A DNA stretch of 64,000 nt. It comes from Micromonospora aurantiaca ATCC 27029 (GTDB lineage: Bacteria; Actinomycetota; Actinomycetes; Mycobacteriales; Micromonosporaceae). A program made the translations under genes and the position numbers. How positions within the stretch are numbered: position 1 is the stretch's first letter; each line of letters opens with the position of its first letter. The stretch lies in the NCBI RefSeq assembly GCF_000145235.1, contig NC_014391.1, forward strand, positions 5,599,501 through 5,663,500, read 5' to 3'. Below the pieces are notes generated by a model. It worked only from the letters and a program-made list of their open reading frames with translations, did not search any database and was not told the origin of the DNA. Below, one piece after another: positions 8,696 through 16,805 of this stretch.

Positions 8696-10247
8696 GTCCC
8701 ACATGACATTGCGAGATCCCCTCGGCCGGGTACGAGCGATCATCTACGTTCGACTGTCGTCTCATCGAGGCGACATCGACCCCTCCACCTCTCCGGCGAG
8801 GCAGGAGGAGGTGTGCCGGGCATATTGCCTGGCGAAGGGCTGGGAAGTCCATCCGCACGTCGTGCGTGACCTCGACGTCAGCGGCTCGGACAAGGGGCTC
8901 CGGCTCGACCGCCCAGGGCTGCGCGAGATTCGCGAACGTTGGCCGGATGTCGACGTGGTGATCTTCGCGAAGCTGGACCGGCTCGCCCGGAACGTGATCG
9001 ACTTCCGGGCCTTCGCCGACGAAGCCGCAGAGAACGGCGCGGCCCTGGTCTCGGTCGCCGAATCGCTCGACCTCACGACAACCTCGGGGCGCTTTGTCGC
9101 AACCATCCTCGCGGCGTTCGCCGAGATGGAGGCCGCGACCATCGCCGAGCGGACGACGGCCGGCATCGAAAAAGCGCGAGAGCTTGGCCGCTGGGCCGGC
9201 GGCGCTGCTCCGTACGGCTTTCAGGTGGTGCCCGCCCCGGACGGGCCCGGCTTCGTTCTCGCCCCTGAGCCGGAAGCCGCCGCAGTTGTCCGCGAGGCAG
9301 CCGAGCGAGTCCTAGCGGGCGAGTCGCTCTATGCGATCTCGAAGGACTTCAACGCGCGGGGAGTGCCGACGCGGTCAGCAAAGCTCATCGCCGAGGGCCG
9401 CACGAAGCGGGAGAAGGCCGCGCCCTGGGCGACACAGACCCTTTCCCAGGTTCTTACCAACCCGGCAACCGTCGGCCGATCTGTGTATCGCGGTGAGCTG
9501 ATCCGAGACGACCGCGGGATGCCGCGCCAGCTATGGGCACCGCTCCTCCCGCTCGAAGCCTGGCATCGGCTTCGAGCCGTCCTAGCAGTCAACGGCGAGG
9601 CCGCCGAGGGGCGCGGCCGGCGCGTGCGGGCGGCCCGGCTCCTCTCCGGGATCGCGTACTGCGCCGGATGCGGCCGGAAGCTCTACGCCTCTTCGCGCAA
9701 GCACCCGAGCGGGAACACGGTCCCGACCTACGCTTGTGCGGCGCGGCGCAACGGCCAGGGGTGCGAAGGGGTAGCGATCACTGCCGAGATGACCGAGGAA
9801 GCCGTCACGCGGCAGTTCCTCGCCCGTGTCGGCGCGTGGTCGGTCGTGGAAGCGGTCACCGTGACTGTCGATGACGGGCGACGGGCGGACGTAGAAGCGG
9901 GCATCGCCGACCTGGCGCGTCAGATGACCGAGCGGGGCGCGAACGTCGCGGCGCTGGCGGCGCGGTTGGCCGAGCTACACGCGGCGCGCGAGGCATTGCC
10001 AGCAACGGCCGCTACCGAGGTTCGTCGAGTGGAGACCGGGCGAACATTCGGCGAAGAGTGGGCCGCGCGAGACACCGACGGCCGGCGGGCGCTTCTCGCT
10101 TCGTGCGGCGCGCGGGCAGTCATTCACCGGGCGGCGGTACGCGGACGGAAGCTGTTCGACGAATCTCGCATTGACTTGCGGCTAGGCGAGTTCGACGACC
10201 CCGAGGCCCAGCGCCTCGCCGAGATTGCGGCCGAGGAGGCATCCTGA
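8694..10247 (+). CDS. int: Large serine recombinase (integrase)
   Basis: Catalyses site-specific integration and excision of the element. The N-terminal resolvase domain has the active-site YVRLS motif (Ser22) and FAKLDRLARN; the recombinase domain follows with GRWAGGAAPYGFQ; a zinc ribbon (AYCAGCGRKLY...CAARRNGQGC) lies around residues 320-360, then a coiled-coil arm. The length of 517 residues is typical. ATG 8694 is used; TTG 8670 and ATG 8703 are alternatives, none with a strong ribosome site. Its position against attL supports its role in inserting this element into ssb. Confidence 0.93.
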   Translation: MSHMTLRDPLGRVRAIIYVRLSSHRGDIDPSTSPARQEEVCRAYCLAKGWEVHPHVVRDLDVSGSDKGLRLDRPGLREIRERWPDVDVVIFAKLDRLARNVIDFRAFADEAAENGAALVSVAESLDLTTTSGRFVATILAAFAEMEAATIAERTTAGIEKARELGRWAGGAAPYGFQVVPAPDGPGFVLAPEPEAAAVVREAAERVLAGESLYAISKDFNARGVPTRSAKLIAEGRTKREKAAPWATQTLSQVLTNPATVGRSVYRGELIRDDRGMPRQLWAPLLPLEAWHRLRAVLAVNGEAAEGRGRRVRAARLLSGIAYCAGCGRKLYASSRKHPSGNTVPTYACAARRNGQGCEGVAITAEMTEEAVTRQFLARVGAWSVVEAVTVTVDDGRRADVEAGIADLARQMTERGANVAALAARLAELHAAREALPATAATEVRRVETGRTFGEEWAARDTDGRRALLASCGARAVIHRAAVRGRKLFDESRIDLRLGEFDDPEAQRLAEIAAEEAS

Positions 10248-10273
10248 GCGTGTAAACGCCCCTGAACGCCGAA

Positions 10274-10309
10274 AGGCCCCGCCCCCGGGACAGTCCGGGG
10301 ACGGGGCCT
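10274..10309. terminator. Hairpin between convergent integrase and tape measure genes
   Basis: A GC-rich inverted repeat (AGGCCCCG... and ...CGGGGCCT) of about 16-17 bp per arm with one mismatch and a 3-base loop. It fills the gap between two convergent stops (10247 and 10314), so it can serve both. Confidence 0.7.
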
Positions 10310-10313
10310 GCGT

Positions 10314-12608
10314 TCATCGGGCCCTTCCGTGCCGCGCCGTGATCGCCTGCCGGCGCTGGAGGGCGCGAAGCTGGGCGAGCGTGGCCTGCGAGTCGTGGAG
10401 GTGGTATTCGACCGTCTCTCCGGTGCCGGCCATGACGGGCTGGAGCGCGCTCGCGATGGTGACTCCGACGTTGCCGTTCGGCGCGGCGCGCTCGGCGATG
10501 CGGCTCAGGTTGGCGGCGGCGCGAGTCACGCGGCCGGCACCCTGGTTGATGCCCAGGGCCATGCCTTCGGCGACGTGGAGACCGAGCTTCGCGAAGACCC
10601 GCGACGGGCTGTGAATCCCGAGAGCGCTCCGGACGAAGCCGGGTAGCGCGTTGGTGATGGTCGAGCGGACGGCGTCGATGATCCGGCCCGCTCCGGCGCG
10701 GATGCCGCGGACGAAGCCGGCGATCACGTCGCTGGCGATCCCGTAGAACCGCGAGGCGAGACCCGAGAGCGCGCCGATTGCCTTGGAGGCCAGCCCGCGC
10801 AGCGCGGCGACGACGCGGCCGACGCCGGAGGTGACGGCGGATACGGCGCGGCCCATCATGGACGTGAAGAACGAGGCGACGCGGGAGACCAGCCCGGACA
10901 CGGCTGAGATGGCTCGGCCGCGGAGGCTGACGAAGTGCCCGACCATGCGGGCGGCCCAGCCGGCGGCGGCTGATCCGATCTTGCCGAACATGCCGGCGAA
11001 CCAGCCGCCGAGCTTGCCGACGAGGCCCTTCACCAGGCCGCCGATGCGCCCGACCAGCAGGATTTGCACCGTGCCGAGGAGCGACTTCAGGAAGCCGGAC
11101 GCGATGGTCGTCAGGCCGGACCATATCTTCGACCAGTCGCCGGTGAAGATGCCGGCCAGGACGGTGAAGATGCCGCGGACGATGCGGATAGCGCCGGTCA
11201 GGACGTTCACCACGCCGCTGAAGGCGGTCTTGATCGTGTCGAGGACGATCTTCCCGAGGCCGAGCTTCGTCCAGAGGAAGCCGAAGACGGTCGCGATGCC
11301 CTGAACGATCGGCGTCAGGTTGGTGATGACCGACCGGATGGTCTGGCCCCACTCGGAGAACAGCGGTCCGAGCTTCGCGCCCAGCTCGGCGAAGAACGGC
11401 TGAAGCTGCGAGCGCCAGACGCCCATGAACCGGCGGCCGATGTCGGCCAGGGCCGCGCCGAGCTGCGCGAGGGGTGCCTTCAGGGTGCCGAGGAAGCCCT
11501 TCAGGCGGGCGAAGACGCCGTCGCCGGACTTCGCCCCGGCGATGAAGCTGCGGACCGCGGTCGCGACCTTGGAGAACGCCGGGGCGACCAACGCGGCGAT
11601 CTGCCGGCCGGTGGAGACCATCAGCCCGAAGCGGTTCGTCAGGTCGCCGAGGTAGCCGGCGATCAGCGGCGGGGCCTTGGTCAGAACGGTCATGAAGCCG
11701 CTGATGAACGTCAGCGCGCCGGGCCCGGCCTCGGCCATGCGGGCGAAGAACGTCCCGAGGCCCGTACCGAACGCCGGTAGCTTCGCGGCGATGGTCTCGA
11801 AGAGCGGGACCGCGCCCTTCAGCCCGGCGAGTACGCCGGGAAGCATGTTCTTCGCCATCTTGGCCAGCGCCGGGGCGAGGAGGTCTACCAGCGGCGCGGT
11901 TGCCTTGCCGATCTGCGCCAGCTCGGGCGACATGCCCTTCAGCGCCTTGGAGAACGTCCCCGCGGCCCGGATCAACGGGGCCTCGAACGGCTTCGAGAAC
12001 TTCGCGAGCGCGCCTTCGGCGGTCTTCCCGAAACCGGCCCACGCCTTGCGGACCTTCGACGACTTCGCGGCCCCCGCGATGCCTGCGGCGAGCACGCCGC
12101 CGCCGAGGCCCAGCAGCACGCCGGACGTGACCGCCGCGCCGACAGCCGGGGCGACGCCGACCGCGATAGCCGCTCCCGCGACAGCCGGCGCACCGGACGC
12201 AGCGAGCCCGCGCAGCGAACCGAGGACCGAGCCCGTCAGGGAGGGCCCTACGCCGTCGCTGACCGCGCTCGACAGCGACGCGCGCAGCTTCCCGTGCACG
12301 CCGTCCGCGCCCGACAGAACGCCGGTCCGGACGCCGTTCCGGGCTCCCTCGTGAGTGCCCTTGGAGACCCGGTCGCGCAGCGCGCCCGCCGCCTGGTCGC
12401 CGCCCGCCTCGGCACCGCTGGTGATGGATGCCGCGAGCCGGTCGCCGACACCCGTCTTCGCGACGGCGGTCGATATCTGGTCGCCGATGTCCCGCCCGGC
12501 GGTCTTCGCCCACGCGGAGAGGACCGGGTCGGCTTCCTTCTGAAGGTGGCGGCGCAGATTTTTGAGGCTGGGAAGGACTTGCAGGGTTGCGTAACCCACG
12601 TTGGACAT
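10314..12608 (-). CDS. Phage tail tape measure protein
   Basis: A 764-residue, Ala/Gly-rich, largely helical protein with hydrophobic segments typical of tape measures of long-tailed phages, which set tail length and help DNA entry. The C-terminal motif GIHSPSRVFAKLGLHVAEGM is the common tape-measure signature. ATG 12608 (MSNVGYATLQVLPSLK) has GAGGAAA about 6 bases upstream and begins the characteristic N-terminus. No other tail, capsid or chaperone gene surrounds it, which is odd: its normal neighbours are missing. Confidence 0.88.
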   Translation of the reverse strand: MSNVGYATLQVLPSLKNLRRHLQKEADPVLSAWAKTAGRDIGDQISTAVAKTGVGDRLAASITSGAEAGGDQAAGALRDRVSKGTHEGARNGVRTGVLSGADGVHGKLRASLSSAVSDGVGPSLTGSVLGSLRGLAASGAPAVAGAAIAVGVAPAVGAAVTSGVLLGLGGGVLAAGIAGAAKSSKVRKAWAGFGKTAEGALAKFSKPFEAPLIRAAGTFSKALKGMSPELAQIGKATAPLVDLLAPALAKMAKNMLPGVLAGLKGAVPLFETIAAKLPAFGTGLGTFFARMAEAGPGALTFISGFMTVLTKAPPLIAGYLGDLTNRFGLMVSTGRQIAALVAPAFSKVATAVRSFIAGAKSGDGVFARLKGFLGTLKAPLAQLGAALADIGRRFMGVWRSQLQPFFAELGAKLGPLFSEWGQTIRSVITNLTPIVQGIATVFGFLWTKLGLGKIVLDTIKTAFSGVVNVLTGAIRIVRGIFTVLAGIFTGDWSKIWSGLTTIASGFLKSLLGTVQILLVGRIGGLVKGLVGKLGGWFAGMFGKIGSAAAGWAARMVGHFVSLRGRAISAVSGLVSRVASFFTSMMGRAVSAVTSGVGRVVAALRGLASKAIGALSGLASRFYGIASDVIAGFVRGIRAGAGRIIDAVRSTITNALPGFVRSALGIHSPSRVFAKLGLHVAEGMALGINQGAGRVTRAAANLSRIAERAAPNGNVGVTIASALQPVMAGTGETVEYHLHDSQATLAQLRALQRRQAITARHGRAR

Positions 12609-12732
12609 AGGCGTTTCCTCGGGTGCGGGCACGCACGACAAGCCCGCGCACGCCTCGTGCGAGGGCGTGCGCGGGCTGTCGCGTGCGGGTGGTGGGTCAG
12701 GCCGGGCCAAGGGCTCTCAGGCCGTCTGAGGG

Positions 12733-13074
12733 CTACTCGTCAGCGGCCCACGCCGCGGGCTCCGGGTCGTGGCCGGTGAGCCGGTTGATTAGCTCCTGAC
12801 GGCGCAGGCTCCCCGCACCGCTCGGCGTGCCCGGCGCGGCGTCGTACGCCGCTGAGAAGGCGTGCCAGGCGGCGCGGGCCGCGCCCCGGCGTAGGTCGTG
12901 GGCGCGGGCGTAGCGGACCGCCGCGAGCCATACGGCGTCGAGCGTCCAGCCCTCGGCGGGGCGGTCGACGTATTCGCTCGGCGTGAAGTCGGGCAGCTCG
13001 ACGCCGGCCAGGTACACGGAGACCGTGTAAACGTTCGCGGTGCGGATCGGGCGAGAGCCCTTGCGGCTACCCAT
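12733..13074 (-). CDS. Phage hypothetical protein between TerS and tape measure
   Basis: A 113-residue protein starting MGSRKGSRPIRTANVYTVSVY. Its start overlaps the end of the small terminase gene by 8 bp, so they are likely translated together. The middle contains WTLDAVWLAAVRYARAHDLRRG, an amphipathic helical stretch; the end is acidic. In complete phages this interval holds large terminase, portal and capsid genes, so this short gene may be a satellite-specific protein. Function is not recognised. Confidence 0.7.
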   Translation of the reverse strand: MGSRKGSRPIRTANVYTVSVYLAGVELPDFTPSEYVDRPAEGWTLDAVWLAAVRYARAHDLRRGAARAAWHAFSAAYDAAPGTPSGAGSLRRQELINRLTGHDPEPAAWAADE

Positions 13075-13480
13075 GGAAGCGGCCCCGCTCGCCGCGGGCG
13101 TGCGCCCGATCCCAGCGAGCACGCGCGGCCTTCGACGCCGCGCGTGAGCCCGCCATGCCGGAGCGCGGTGCGGGCGCTTCGTCGATCGGCAGGTCCAGCA
13201 ATCCCAGCAGGCGAACCAGGATCGCGCGCTGTTGTCGGGCCTCGACCAGCAACGGCGACGGTCGTCCGTTCACGACCGGGCCGGTCTCGCGAATGGCGGC
13301 CTCAATCGCCGCCAGGGCGTCGATCGTCTCGGCGACCTGAAGGAGCGCAGCCTCCTCCGGCAACGTGAGGTCGTAGTCGGCGGCAACGCGGACGAAGAAC
13401 TCGCGGCCGGCGTCGCCGAGGTGGGCCGGCGGGGCGACGTCGGGTCCCGGGTCGCCGTCAACGGCGTGAAGCTCGGTCAA
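13067..13480 (-). CDS. terS: Small terminase subunit, P27-like
   Basis: A 137-residue protein with an N-terminal helical region (GDAGREFFVRVAADYDLTLPEE), then AALLQVAETIDALAAIEAAI, then GPVVNGRPSPLLVEARQQ and LVRLLGLLDLP, the pattern of P27-family small terminase subunits, which recognise the packaging site and recruit the large subunit. No large terminase gene is present in the element. In phage satellites a private TerS redirects a helper phage packaging motor; this is known for pathogenicity-island satellites and is only inferred here. Confidence 0.75.
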   Translation of the reverse strand: MTELHAVDGDPGPDVAPPAHLGDAGREFFVRVAADYDLTLPEEAALLQVAETIDALAAIEAAIRETGPVVNGRPSPLLVEARQQRAILVRLLGLLDLPIDEAPAPRSGMAGSRAASKAARARWDRAHARGERGRFHG

Positions 13481-13624
13481 GGTGCCCTCCTAGGGCGTAA
13501 CACACGGTAGTTAGGGCGGGAGCGCCGGAGAACACGGCATGGCTCGCAGCCAGGAACGCCATGCCGGATAGGTAACGGGGTTTGCTCGACGAGGGCCCGT
13601 CCCCACCCCTCCCGGCTTCGTCAC

Positions 13625-13924
13625 TCAGAGTGATCCGGGATGCCGCTCGGATGGACGCTCGCGCCTCGGCCTCGCGCGCCTCGCCTCGGCTGCCTCGGCT
13701 GCGGTCTTCTGTCCGTGGCAGTAGGTGCACAGGGCTTGAAGGTTCGCGTCGCGGTGGTCGTCGCCGCGCTGAATGTGGTCAACCTGGTTGGCCGGAGCGT
13801 TGCACCGCTCGCCCGTGCTGAACACCTGGCGGCACCTGTAGCCGTCACGGCGAAGGACGCGGGCGCGACGGGTGGCCCAGTCGCGGGGAAGGCGGGCTCG
13901 TCTGGTTGACCCCTCCCAACTCAC
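13625..13924 (-). CDS. HNH endonuclease
   Basis: A 99-residue HNH nuclease. Zinc ligands are likely Cys31, Cys41, Cys66 and Cys69; the nuclease core is QVDHIQRGDDHRDANLQALC with His50, Asn61 and His70. HNH proteins beside terminase genes are needed for DNA packaging in several long-tailed phages. This one lies just upstream of TerS in transcription order, the usual place, about 145 bp away. Its presence with TerS argues for a packaging module rather than random debris. Confidence 0.88.
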   Translation of the reverse strand: MSWEGSTRRARLPRDWATRRARVLRRDGYRCRQVFSTGERCNAPANQVDHIQRGDDHRDANLQALCTYCHGQKTAAEAAEARRARPRRERPSERHPGSL

Positions 13925-13982
13925 AGGGGGTGGCCTTTCTCTTGGCAGGGGCAGGCTTTTCGAGGCCCCCCAGGTACGGCGA

Positions 13983-14008
13983 ACGCCCCCAGGTGGTCCC
14001 GGGGGCGT
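13983..14008 (-). terminator. Hairpin after the coiled-coil protein gene
   Basis: Arms ACGCCCCC (13983-13990) and GGGGGCGT (14001-14008) form an 8-bp stem just past the stop of the leftward gene ending at 14024. A short or leaky terminator is plausible. Confidence 0.5.
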
Positions 14009-14023
14009 CCGTGCGGGGGTAGG

Positions 14024-15073
14024 TCAGGCTTCCGTCTCGTGCGCCAGCGGTCGCCCGCCGTGGTAGCGGTCCCGGTAGCGCTGCTTCGACTCTTCCGGCG
14101 CGTCGGCCCAGATGCGACGCCAGGCATCACGCGACTGCGCGAATCCGCCGGGAAGGTAGATCGTGTCGGGGCCGGGAACCACCGTCGGGTCGCAACGGCG
14201 AAGCTGGCCGAGTGCGTCGCGGGCCTGGCCGAGAAGGTCGGCCGGGCTTCGGTGGTACCTCTCGGCGCTTCGGTAGAGCTGCGTCTTCGAGCTTTCGAGA
14301 AGATCGCCTGCGATCCTCATCCGCTGGTGCTCCGACACCCGTACGCCGTCCTTCTTCAGCCCGGCGGCGATCTCCAGCGACCGCCACACGGCGATGACGT
14401 CGAGGAGGGCTTCCGCTCCGGCCACCTTCTCGGCGGCGGCCTGAAGGGCGTCGGCGGCGTCCTCCAACTGAGGGGCCCAGCGTTCGACCATCGCGGCGGC
14501 GTACTGCGGGGCGTACTTCTCGGCGAGCTGGTCGGCCTTCCTCGCGGCGGTCGACGCTTCGGCGCGGCACCTGTCCACCACGCCGGACAGGACGGCGACC
14601 TCCCGGGCCTCGGCCTCCTCGCTGATCGCCGCGGGGATCGGCGGGCGGCGCTTGCCCTGATGGACAGCGGCGGAGGCATCCCGAATCGCGGCAGCCTCCG
14701 CAGCGCGGGAAGCCTGGGCGGTGTCGCGGTAATCCGCGACCGCGTCCACGGCGTCACGCCATGCGGCGTCGAGGCGGTCGAACTCGGCCATCGCTGCGGC
14801 ATGGTCCTCAGGCACCTCGACGCCGGTCGGCGGGGCCAGGGGCTGAGTCGGGTCGCGGAACTCGCCGTCGTCGTGGTGGTGGCTCGCGGTCGGCGGGCGC
14901 GGCGGCATCTGCGCGGCAACTGCGGCGGCGTCGAAGGCTGGGCCGGCGTGGTCGTTCGCCGCGCGACCGGGGCTCAGGGCCAAGGCGGGGCCGCCGTCGA
15001 TCGGCTTCGGCAAGCCAGGAAGCGGGTCGGCCGGGGTGAAGGGCGCGGGGTCGAGCGGGGCGGGGTCGGTCAC
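14024..15073 (-). CDS. Element protein of unknown function, Ala-rich coiled coil
   Basis: A 349-residue protein. GTG 15073 is chosen because AAAGGAG stands 8 bases upstream. The first ~90 residues are Pro/Ala-rich and probably disordered, with a HHHDDGEF patch; residues ~95-270 are strongly helical (AWRDAVDAVADYRDTAQAS, ADALQAAAEKVAGAEALL); the end contains RDAWRRIWADAPEESKQRYR. No known domain is recognised. A scaffolding or DNA-metabolism role would be a guess. Confidence 0.65.
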   Translation of the reverse strand: MTDPAPLDPAPFTPADPLPGLPKPIDGGPALALSPGRAANDHAGPAFDAAAVAAQMPPRPPTASHHHDDGEFRDPTQPLAPPTGVEVPEDHAAAMAEFDRLDAAWRDAVDAVADYRDTAQASRAAEAAAIRDASAAVHQGKRRPPIPAAISEEAEAREVAVLSGVVDRCRAEASTAARKADQLAEKYAPQYAAAMVERWAPQLEDAADALQAAAEKVAGAEALLDVIAVWRSLEIAAGLKKDGVRVSEHQRMRIAGDLLESSKTQLYRSAERYHRSPADLLGQARDALGQLRRCDPTVVPGPDTIYLPGGFAQSRDAWRRIWADAPEESKQRYRDRYHGGRPLAHETEA

Positions 15074-15098
15074 GGTGGGGTCTCCTTTGTGGGGTCGG

Positions 15099-15371
15099 TC
15101 AGGACGGGTCGGCCGTGAGGCGGAAGGTCCACACGCGCGGGCCGTTAATGAGCTTGTGGCGACAGAAGTCGATCCCCAGCGCCCGCAGCTCGGCCCGCGC
15201 CGCGCGGACGGATAACGCGGCGGCGGTCGGGCTCTTCCCGGCGGGGCCGTCGGGGATCTGGGCCCGGAACAGCTCGCGGAGTTGCCCGGCCGACGCCTGG
15301 TATTCGCCGCGCCCCTGAAGGACGCGCTCGGCGAGGGCGTGAACGACGCGGGGGTCAGGCTGCGCGGGCAT
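15099..15371 (-). CDS. Small element protein, possible DNA-binding
   Basis: A 90-residue protein, MPAQPDPRVVHALAERVLQG onward, with alternating helices and a short beta end (GPRVWTFRLTADPS). The arrangement of helices followed by a wing-like hairpin resembles a winged helix, but no motif proves it. It overlaps the end of the zinc-ribbon gene by 17 bp, so the two are probably coupled. Confidence 0.55.
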   Translation of the reverse strand: MPAQPDPRVVHALAERVLQGRGEYQASAGQLRELFRAQIPDGPAGKSPTAAALSVRAARAELRALGIDFCRHKLINGPRVWTFRLTADPS

Positions 15372-15636
15372 CGGGCTCCTTCGCGGGAGGGGTCGGGGTA
15401 CCGAAGAGGGCGGCGGCCTCGCGGTCGATCTGGGCCAGGGCCTCGCGGTCCTGGGCGATCACCGCGGACGTCTGTCGCCGAAGGAGGTCGAGCGCCTTCG
15501 CGCGGAAGCGGGCGTCGGCCTCGGCGCGGAGCCGGCGGGAGCGCCGCTGTCGGCACCGATCGCCACAAGTAATCCGCTCAGGGCCGGCGGCGGCCTGGGC
15601 GAGAGCACTCCCGCATTCCGGGCACGGCTCAGCCAT
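15355..15636 (-). CDS. Small zinc-ribbon protein
   Basis: A 93-residue protein opening with CPECGSAL and, after about 15 residues, ITCGDRCRQRRSRRLR: two Cys pairs that should bind zinc, followed by an Arg-rich then helical tail. Such one-domain ribbons occur widely in actinomycete phages and integrative plasmids. The stop overlaps the next gene start region. Function is unknown; nucleic-acid binding is likely from the Arg cluster. Confidence 0.6.
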   Translation of the reverse strand: MAEPCPECGSALAQAAAGPERITCGDRCRQRRSRRLRAEADARFRAKALDLLRRQTSAVIAQDREALAQIDREAAALFGTPTPPAKEPDARAA

Positions 15637-15913
15637 GGCTCCTCCTCTCTATTTGTGAGTCACGTCAATTGCCAAAGAAAAAGGCGGGCCGAATGACCCG
15701 CGGAGAAAAGGAGAAGACCGCCGCCGGACCCCGGGCGGCGACGGCCCTCCTACAGTGCTCATGCGCCAGGGGTGGGTGTCGCGATCGATGGGCGCAGATA
15801 CGCGCAGGCCCACGTCTCGCATAGGGCGTCAGAGTGCATATGCGCCAGCGGGCCGCGGAGTGTTCACGCGGGGCGCGGCGACGCGCGCCGGGCGGCGGCC
15901 GGGCGCGGCTATA

Positions 15914-16068
15914 AGCGCCGGGAAGGGCCGGCGACGGCGTCAGGAGTGACGAAGTGCTCCCAGTAGCTACACTCCTATATTTCTTCTTCTAGGAGGAGGA
16001 GTCTTAGAGGGGTAATAGGAGAGTGTAGCTACTGGGGTCACTTCGTCACTCAGACTTTTCCCGGCGCT
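15914..16068. repeat. Large nested inverted repeat
   Basis: Inner arms at 15945-15978 (34 nt) and 16015-16050 (36 nt) are complementary except for two changes and a 2-base indel; each contains the self-complementary GTAGCTAC. The loop is about 36 nt with AGGAGGAGGA. An exact 11-nt outer pair, AGCGCCGGGAA (15914-15924) and TTCCCGGCGCT (16058-16068), brackets it. A stem this long is far beyond a normal terminator and could be an origin, a recombination or packaging site, or a multi-site operator. Confidence 0.8.
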
Positions 16069-16204
16069 CCCCCGGCGCAAATAGCGGCGGCCCGCTCAGA
16101 CGCTCTCAGAATTGTTGGAGGGGCCTCGCCCTACCCGACCCCCAGGTCCGGCCCTGCCGTGAATTCCTAGGCTTTCCTACGGGGCCGCACGACCCGCGCA
16201 CAGA

Positions 16205-16244
16205 GACCCGCCCCGGGCTCCTCGGGGAGCACGCGGGACGGGTC
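16205..16244 (-). terminator. Imperfect hairpin after the small-gene operon
   Basis: GACCCGCCCC at the left and GGGACGGGTC at the right pair with one mismatch around an inner CTCCTCGGGGAG fold. It lies just past the stop at 16264 of the leftward three-gene set. Confidence 0.45.
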
Positions 16245-16263
16245 GGCGGCGGGGCGGGGTGCG

Positions 16264-16518
16264 CTATTCCAGTAGGTCAATCGCCCACCCTAGGAAGCGG
16301 TCCGTCAGGCCCTCCGGGACGGTCCCCGAGTCCTGGGCCGCGTAGTCGTCGATCGCGTCGGCGAGCTGCGCGCCGAGAAAGAGGATCAACCCCGCGCGGT
16401 TGCCTGCGTACGCGACACGCAGCTCTGTCACGGCGGTCATGCATGGCCAGGGACGGCCCGTCGCGCGGCACGTCCACGCCGGGCGGACCGGGGAGTGGTC
16501 GTCGGTCGGCGGGTTCAC
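16264..16518 (-). CDS. Small conserved actinomycete protein with WTCxxxGxPWPC motif
   Basis: An 84-residue protein with VRPAWTCRATGRPWPCMTA and a helical end LTDRFLGWAIDLLE. Homologues I know of usually have two CxxC-like Cys in WTCRTCGQPWPC and occur near XRE/DUF397 genes; here one Cys of the motif seems replaced (CRATG). They are often misnamed flavin reductases. Its start overlaps the stop of the upstream gene by 4 bp (ATGA). Function is unknown. Confidence 0.65.
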   Translation of the reverse strand: MNPPTDDHSPVRPAWTCRATGRPWPCMTAVTELRVAYAGNRAGLILFLGAQLADAIDDYAAQDSGTVPEGLTDRFLGWAIDLLE

Positions 16519-16805
16519 GCGCTCACCCCCGCGGCGGCCAGGCGGCGCGGGGCCGCGGGACGGCGGGGTGGGGCGTCGAGCTTGCGGACGCCGTCGGCGC
16601 GGACATACAGCGACCGGCGGGCGGTCGCGCCACCGTCCGGGCCGAGCTGGTAGCCGTCAACCCAGCGCCACCCGTCGAACGTCGACCACTCCAGCTCGCG
16701 GATTACGCGGAGCGTGATCGGGTGCGCGAACTGAGGTGACGCCGAGCGGGTCAGGTGAAGGACGTCGCCCGCGCGGAACACTGGCACGGCCGGCGGCGCA
16801 CTCAC
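16515..16805 (-). CDS. Small element protein with FRAGDVLHLTRSASP motif
   Basis: GTG 16805 overlaps the TGA of the preceding gene (GTGA), giving 96 residues: VPVFRAGDVLHLTRSASPQF, ELEWSTFDGWRWVDGYQLG and RRSLYVRADGVRKL, a compact beta-rich protein. The open frame extends upstream to 17168 but that part reads as shadow of the 88-residue gene. The family is common in actinomycete mobile DNA and has no known role that I recognise. Confidence 0.65.
   Translation of the reverse strand: MSAPPAVPVFRAGDVLHLTRSASPQFAHPITLRVIRELEWSTFDGWRWVDGYQLGPDGGATARRSLYVRADGVRKLDAPPRRPAAPRRLAAAGVSA

Larger units (their letters stand above)
15637..16263. other. 627-bp non-coding tract of the element
   Basis: No convincing gene on either strand. 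It holds the large nested palindrome (15914-16068), two copies of a TGCGCCAG-centred sequence near 15771 and 15840, AT-richer islands unusual in this genome, and a terminator-like hairpin near 16205-16244. The small plus-strand ORFs here have no coding character. Confidence 0.6.

Noticed and set aside
13490..13624. Small hairpin CGGCATGG/CCATGCCG between TerS and HNH as an RNA gene
   Set aside because: Only 8 bp of stem with a 16-base loop; no promoter or terminator support.
15755..15966. Plus-strand ORFs in the palindromic tract
   Set aside because: No ribosome sites, Arg-rich shadow composition, and they run into the palindrome.
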